Source: Spirochaetaceae bacterium
GTDB lineage: Bacteria > Spirochaetota > Spirochaetia > SZUA-6 > Fen-1364
Direction: 5' to 3'
Length of the DNA stretch: 9,981 nt
Assembly: GCA_003170115.1 (NCBI GenBank)
Contig: PMZS01000284.1
Location: forward strand, 1 to 9,981
In this document: piece by piece, positions 6,057 through 9,981 of the stretch
Layout of the letters: each line of letters begins with the position of its first letter
Position numbering within the stretch: position 1 is the stretch's first letter
Program-made: the position numbers and the translations under genes
The notes under the pieces: model-generated
Told to the model about the DNA's origin: nothing
The model's database searches: none
The model's input: only the letters and a program-made list of their open reading frames with translations

Positions 6057-6713
6057 ATGGCGGCACAACGAATCGCGGCCCTGGTGGGGGACTTTTATCA
6101 TGCGCCAGAGGCGATGCGGGACAGTCTTTCGCAGGCGGCGGGGCGGATCGGTTTCGAGCTGCGGATCTTCACCGATCCCGCCGAATTGCCATGGGACAGC
6201 CTTGGAGACTACCGGGGCCTGATCATGGCCAAGGAGAACCGGATCGCTCCGGCCGAATCCAATGCGGTCTGGGCAACGGGAAAACACGAATCGGTGATTG
6301 CGGGGTTCGCCGCGGATGGCGGCGCGGTCCTCGCGCTGCATAACGGGCTTGCCTCGTACGATGCGGAAGGCGCCTATTTCCGGACCGTTCGAGGCGGGTT
6401 CCAGTTCCACCCCAAGGACCATCCCCGGTACCAGGTCCGCGCGCTGCCGGTGGACCATCCCATCCTTGCCGGGTTCAAGGTGTTCGAGCTGAAGGACGAG
6501 ATGTACTTCGTGCGCGTGGATTCCTCCCGGACAACCCGGCTGGTGGAGCTCGCACATGCCGATTACGGCACCTCATGCGCCGCATGGGCGCACGAGGTGG
6601 GCCGGGGACGGGTGTTCTGCTTCACGCCTGGCCACACCGCGGAGGTCCTGAACGATCCCGGCTGCACTCGCCTCCTTGACCAGGGCCTGCGTTGGGCCCT
6701 GCGCCTGACATGA
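6057..6713 (+). CDS. ThuA-like domain protein
   Basis: This 218-residue protein has the ThuA (trehalose-utilisation) fold, related to class I glutamine amidotransferases. Features are a first strand RIAALVGDFYHAP at 5-17, a strand GLIMAKEN at 54-61, and ALHNGLASY at 93-101, where related proteins carry a small-residue turn with His. Further on are FELKDEMY at 143-150 and AWAHEVGRGRVFCFTPGH at 176-193, the last two being the most diagnostic of the family. No nucleophile Cys of a working amidotransferase is visible at the 93-101 turn. ThuA-domain proteins are linked to sugar metabolism, but their biochemistry is poorly defined, so no reaction is proposed. GAGAGG at 6045-6050 stands 6 nt before the ATG. 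Its stop overlaps the M20 start as ATGA. Confidence 0.82.
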   Translation: MAAQRIAALVGDFYHAPEAMRDSLSQAAGRIGFELRIFTDPAELPWDSLGDYRGLIMAKENRIAPAESNAVWATGKHESVIAGFAADGGAVLALHNGLASYDAEGAYFRTVRGGFQFHPKDHPRYQVRALPVDHPILAGFKVFELKDEMYFVRVDSSRTTRLVELAHADYGTSCAAWAHEVGRGRVFCFTPGHTAEVLNDPGCTRLLDQGLRWALRLT

Positions 6714-7846
6714 ACGAGCTGGAATCCCTTCTTTCACGCCTTGTCTCAATCGATTCCGTCAATCCGAGCCTCGTCCCCGGCGCACGGGGAGAGGCCGAGA
6801 TCGGTGACTTTGTCGCGGAGTGGCTGAACGGCCGCGGCTTCGAAGTGCGGAGGCAGGAAACCGGCGACCCGGGGCGCACCAACGTGGTCGGGGTCATGCG
6901 GGGCAGCGGCGGAGGCAGGTCCGTTCTGCTGAACGCCCACATGGACACCGTCGGCGTCGTCGGAATGAGATCACCCTTCGAGCCCGTCGTGCGGGACGGC
7001 AGGCTCTTTGGGCGAGGCTCAATGGATACCAAGGGTGCGCTGGCGGCCTTCATGCATGCGGCGGCCGGGGCGCGGGCGCTTCGGCTCCGGGGAGACGTGA
7101 TTTTCACGGCGGTAGTGGACGAGGAGTACGCGAGCGCCGGCACCGAGGCCGTTGTGCGGGAGTGGAGGCCGGATGCGGCGATTGTCGGGGAGCCGTCGGG
7201 CCTGCAGATCGTCACCGAGCACAAGGGATTCGTGTGGTTCCAGGTCGAAACGCAGGGCGTGGCCGCGCACGGATCGCTCCCGGATCTCGGGGTGGACGCA
7301 ATCCTGAAAATGGGGAAAGTTCTCGGGGCGCTGGAAGATCTGGAGGGGCGGCTTCGATGCTCGGCGCCGCATCCGACGCTCGGCACGGGATCGCTTCACG
7401 CGTCCCTCATTTCCGGCGGCCAGGAGCTTTCCAGCTATCCGGCCTCCTGCCGCCTGGAGGTGGAGCGCCGCACGATCCCCGGCGAGACTCCGGAATCCGC
7501 GGAGGCCGAAATTCGCGAAGCGCTCGAGAAGATTGCGAAAAGCTATCCCGGATTCAAGGCAGTGTTGCGTCGGACTTTTGCGAGAAATCCAATGGAAGCG
7601 CGGAGGGACTCCCCGATCGTGCTCGCGCTTGCAGAGCAGGTCACGCGCGCAACGGGAAACGCCGCGGTATTTGCAGGAATGAGCGGATGGCTGGACTCGG
7701 CGTTGCTGGACGGTGCGGGGATACCCACCGTTGTGCTCGGCCCGTCAGGGGCGGGGCTCCACGGTGTGGAGGAGTGGGTCGACCTCAGTTCCGTGGCGGC
7801 CTGCCGGGAAATCGTCCTTGGAACGATCGGAGATTTTTGCCGCTAG
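6710..7846 (+). CDS. M20 family metallo-hydrolase (ArgE/DapE/CPG2-like deacylase)
   Basis: This 378-residue di-zinc amidohydrolase should cleave an amide bond such as an N-acyl amino acid or a small peptide. Catalytic-domain ligands are all present: His77 and Asp79 in NAHMDTV, bridging Asp106 in GRGSMDTKG, catalytic Glu138 with Glu139 in VVDEEY, Glu161 in VGEPSG, and His351 in GAGLHGVEEWVD. The lid or dimerisation domain starts near residue 165 and contains GVAAHGS, matching the conserved lid His/Gly segment. It lacks recognisable signs of the carbamoylase (HyuC/AllC) branch. I chose ATG 6710 because it overlaps the ThuA stop as ATGA; the upstream in-frame start at 6692 lies inside ThuA and adds residues not typical of the family. 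It is the last gene of the operon. The hydrolase class is firm and the substrate open. Confidence 0.92.
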   Translation: MNELESLLSRLVSIDSVNPSLVPGARGEAEIGDFVAEWLNGRGFEVRRQETGDPGRTNVVGVMRGSGGGRSVLLNAHMDTVGVVGMRSPFEPVVRDGRLFGRGSMDTKGALAAFMHAAAGARALRLRGDVIFTAVVDEEYASAGTEAVVREWRPDAAIVGEPSGLQIVTEHKGFVWFQVETQGVAAHGSLPDLGVDAILKMGKVLGALEDLEGRLRCSAPHPTLGTGSLHASLISGGQELSSYPASCRLEVERRTIPGETPESAEAEIREALEKIAKSYPGFKAVLRRTFARNPMEARRDSPIVLALAEQVTRATGNAAVFAGMSGWLDSALLDGAGIPTVVLGPSGAGLHGVEEWVDLSSVAACREIVLGTIGDFCR

Positions 7847-7960
7847 GCCTCGTGGCGAAAGCCCCTCCCTGAACATTTTAATTTCAAACTTTTCCTAGCT
7901 GTGATATTTGCCCGTATTTTCAGAAAGAACATCCGTATGAACGTAGGTACACACAACTTT
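7847..7960. other. Spacer between convergent genes, AT-rich from 7871
   Basis: This 114-bp spacer lies between the M20 stop and the xanthine dehydrogenase stop. By hand count the segment 7871-7960 has 31 G/C in 90 bases (34%), far below the flanking genes. I see no stem of more than 3 bp followed by a T-run. The best candidate is GGC-GAAA-GCC at 7854-7863. No short gene is supported here. Confidence 0.6.
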
Positions 7961-9981
7961 CTAGACCGGGGAACGACGCCGCTGGACCGCCATGAATATG
8001 GCTTCGCCGGTGGCGGGAGAGGCAAGCGGAACCTGCCCGCCGGCCGGTCCCACCGCCGCAATGGCATCCCTGATGGCCTCGCGGACGGAGAGGGAGAGCA
8101 TCAGTGGAGGCTCGCCGACCGCCTTGCTCCCATGGACCGTGCCTTCCTGCGAGGCCCCGGGAAGGAGCGTCACGTGGAACTCCAGAGGCGCATCGCTCAC
8201 GGCGGGGATCTGGTAGGTGCTGGCCCCGTGAATCAGCAGCCTCCCCTCCTTGTCCCAGAGAAGCTCCTCCCGTGTAAGCCACCCCATGCCCTGCACGAAC
8301 CCACCCTCGATCTGTCCCCGGTCCACCCCCGGGTTCAGGGAGCTTCCCACGTCGTGCACGATGTCCACCCGCAGCACGCGGTGCATGCCGGTATAGCCGT
8401 CCACTTCCACCTCGCACACCGCGGCCCCGCAGGCGAAGTAGTGGAAGGGACGACCCTCGGATTTCTCCCAGTCCCAGGAGATTCCCGGCGTGGAATAGTA
8501 CCCCGTGGCCGAAAGACTCACCCTCTGCAAGTACGCGTGCTCGCACACCGCGGCAAAGGGCACCCATGGCTCTTCACGTGATTTCCGCCGCGCCCTGCCG
8601 TCGACGAACAGGACCTCGCCGGCAGAGACGGACGCACCGGCCTTCTGCGCGAGAAGCTCGGCAGCCAGCGGCGCGAGCCGCTCGCGCAGTGTGATACATG
8701 CGTTCCTCACCGCCGCGCCGTTGAGGTCCGCGCCCGACGATGCGGCGGTGGCCGACGTATTGGGCACCTTGTCGGTGCTCGTCGGCATCATCCGGATGTC
8801 GGCTGCCGGAAGCCCCAGCTCCCTCATGGCCACCCCGAGCACTTTCGTGTGCAGGCCCTGGCCCATCTCCGTGCCGCCGTGGTTGACCTGGACGGTGCCG
8901 TCCTGGTAGATCACGACGAACGCGCCCCCCTGGTTGAAAGCGGCCCGGGTAAAGGAGATCCCGAACTTCTCCGCCGTGACGGCAATGCCCCGCTTCACCC
9001 GATCGTGACTGGCGTTCCACTCGTCGATTGTCCGCCGGCGCGCATCGTATTCCGCCTGCTTCCGCACCTGCTTCCACACGCCCTGGAGGCGATCATCCCC
9101 GATCTCCTGGCCGTAATGCGTCGTGTTGGTTTCTCCGCTGCCACGGTAGAGATTTGCGGCGCGCACGCGCTCGGGCGGCATGCCCAATGTGCGGGCCACA
9201 CGGTCAACGATTTCCTCGATGACCAGCATGGCCTGGGGTCCGCCGAAACCCCGGAACGCGGTCTGCGAGGTGGTGTTGGTCCTGGCCACCCGGCCGGTGA
9301 AATGCACGTGCGGGATGTAGTAGACATTGTCCAGATGGAAGAGGGCGCGATCCATGATGGGCTGCGACAGGTCCAATGACCATCCCCCGTCTGAGACCAG
9401 GCTCACGACCGCGGCCAGCAGCCTCCCCTCGTCGTCGAATCCCACCGAGAATGTCGAGCGGAAGGGATGACGCTTGCCCGTGATTATCATGTCCAGGTCG
9501 CGATCGAGCTGGAGCCGCACCGCGCGTCCCGTGCGCACCGCGGCGAGAGCCACCAGGGCGCCGAAGGTGTTGCCCTGCACCTCCTTGCCGCCAAATGCCC
9601 CGCCCATGCGCGGCGCCCGCACGACGATCCTGTTGCGGGGCATGGCACACACTTCGGACACTACGGTCTGGATCTCTGAAGGGTGCTGGGTGGACGAGCT
9701 GACGAGAAGTGTCCCGGCTTCTCCAGGTTCCGCCCATGCCGCGTGAGTCTCCAGGGAGAAGTGCTCCTGCCCGCCGGAGAAGAACTCGCCTTCCAGCCGG
9801 CGTGGCGCCGATGCGAGAGCCCGCTCGGCATCACCGCGCGTGAGCGTGTGCGGCTCGGTGAGGTAGCTGCCCGCTGCGACCGCCTCCGCAAAACCGAGGA
9901 TCGGCGTCAGCGGCTCGTACTCCACATCCACCATCGCCGCTGCCATCCTGCAGCTCGCCAGTGATTCACCGACGACAAGCG
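7961..9981 (-). CDS. xdhB: Xanthine dehydrogenase, molybdopterin-binding subunit; 5' end outside the window
   Basis: The reading frame is open from the right edge to the TAG at 7963-7961, showing about 672 of the usual 770 or so residues. Roughly the first 100 are missing. The enzyme hydroxylates hypoxanthine and xanthine to urate at a molybdenum-pterin centre. Numbering from the first visible Met (9946), GGQEHF is at 58-63, MGGAFGGKE at 114-122, TAFRGFGGPQ at 229-238 and TEMGQGLHTK near 365. SSGADLNG follows further on, and GSKAVGEPP carries the catalytic Glu612. Glu122 and Arg232 match Glu802 and Arg880 of bovine xanthine oxidase, which fix purine orientation. This favours a true xanthine dehydrogenase over an aldehyde oxidase or CO dehydrogenase homologue. 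No Fe-S or FAD domain is present, so a separate xdhA should lie beyond the right edge. No xdhC chaperone gene follows it. Confidence 0.93.
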   Translation of the reverse strand, partial: LVVGESLASCRMAAAMVDVEYEPLTPILGFAEAVAAGSYLTEPHTLTRGDAERALASAPRRLEGEFFSGGQEHFSLETHAAWAEPGEAGTLLVSSSTQHPSEIQTVVSEVCAMPRNRIVVRAPRMGGAFGGKEVQGNTFGALVALAAVRTGRAVRLQLDRDLDMIITGKRHPFRSTFSVGFDDEGRLLAAVVSLVSDGGWSLDLSQPIMDRALFHLDNVYYIPHVHFTGRVARTNTTSQTAFRGFGGPQAMLVIEEIVDRVARTLGMPPERVRAANLYRGSGETNTTHYGQEIGDDRLQGVWKQVRKQAEYDARRRTIDEWNASHDRVKRGIAVTAEKFGISFTRAAFNQGGAFVVIYQDGTVQVNHGGTEMGQGLHTKVLGVAMRELGLPAADIRMMPTSTDKVPNTSATAASSGADLNGAAVRNACITLRERLAPLAAELLAQKAGASVSAGEVLFVDGRARRKSREEPWVPFAAVCEHAYLQRVSLSATGYYSTPGISWDWEKSEGRPFHYFACGAAVCEVEVDGYTGMHRVLRVDIVHDVGSSLNPGVDRGQIEGGFVQGMGWLTREELLWDKEGRLLIHGASTYQIPAVSDAPLEFHVTLLPGASQEGTVHGSKAVGEPPLMLSLSVREAIRDAIAAVGPAGGQVPLASPATGEAIFMAVQRRRSPV

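Noticed and set aside
5073..6557. 494-codon open frame on the minus strand
   Set aside because: It is antisense to the aldo/keto reductase with its complete catalytic tetrad and to ThuA. The translation is rich in His, Arg, Pro and Gly with no family pattern.
6710..7846. M20 enzyme as allantoate amidohydrolase acting with xanthine dehydrogenase
   Set aside because: The motifs fit the ArgE/DapE/CPG2 branch rather than the HyuC/AllC branch, and the two genes are convergent, not co-transcribed.
7854..7863. GGC-GAAA-GCC hairpin as terminator of the M20 operon
   Set aside because: The stem has only 3 bp and no T-run follows directly; the nearest T-rich stretch is more than 10 nt away.
7901..8581. 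226-codon plus-strand frame starting in the AT-rich spacer
   Set aside because: Only about 20 codons lie outside the xanthine dehydrogenase gene. The rest is its antisense shadow and no ribosome site is evident.
1..9981. Mobile element, CRISPR array, tRNA or phage remnant
   Set aside because: I found no transposase or integrase motifs, no spaced direct repeats and no tRNA-like cloverleaf. Coding and composition are uniform apart from the 7871-7960 island.

Overview
The window is gene-dense, GC-rich DNA (roughly two thirds G+C by eye) and looks like the chromosome of a Gram-negative bacterium. The evidence for this is a lipoprotein signal peptide, Shine-Dalgarno start sites, short gene overlaps and a complete set of housekeeping or catabolic enzymes. 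A deltaproteobacterial, acidobacterial or similar environmental lineage would fit, but nothing here fixes the taxon. I see no rRNA, tRNA, CRISPR array, transposase, integrase or phage gene. The long antisense open frames are by-products of high GC.

Layout. (1) Positions 1-464, minus strand: the 5' part of an Ala/Lys-rich helical lipoprotein that runs off the left edge. It diverges from (2) folD at 670-1521, plus strand, across a 205-bp region holding two candidate promoters and a 10-bp-arm inverted repeat. (3) folD converges, with only 6 bp between stop codons, on a minus-strand two-gene unit: an old yellow enzyme of the YqjM/NamA type (3478-4536) followed 12 bp later by a long-chain acyl-CoA synthetase (1528-3465). 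(4) A compact divergent promoter region (4537-4642) separates that unit from a plus-strand four-gene operon: a VOC/glyoxalase-fold protein (4643-5098), an aldo/keto reductase (5091-6035), a ThuA-like protein (6057-6713) and an M20 metallo-hydrolase (6710-7846). Overlaps of 8 and 4 bp and one 21-bp gap imply co-transcription and translational coupling. (5) After a 114-bp spacer whose last 90 bp are AT-rich comes the molybdopterin subunit of a purine-type xanthine dehydrogenase (7961-9981, minus strand), truncated by the right edge.

How the genes may work together. The minus-strand pair couples acyl activation to CoA with an ene-reductase, which suggests use of fatty or other unsaturated carboxylic acids. 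The plus-strand operon combines an isomerase/lyase fold, a carbonyl reductase, a ThuA domain and an amide hydrolase. It looks like a small catabolic or detoxification pathway whose substrate cannot be read from sequence. The xanthine dehydrogenase keeps the residues of true purine hydroxylases and probably follows an unseen FAD/Fe-S subunit gene beyond the right edge. No mobile or defence system was found. The least explained items are the four-gene operon, the divergent FolD subtype and the dyads in the two divergent promoter regions.
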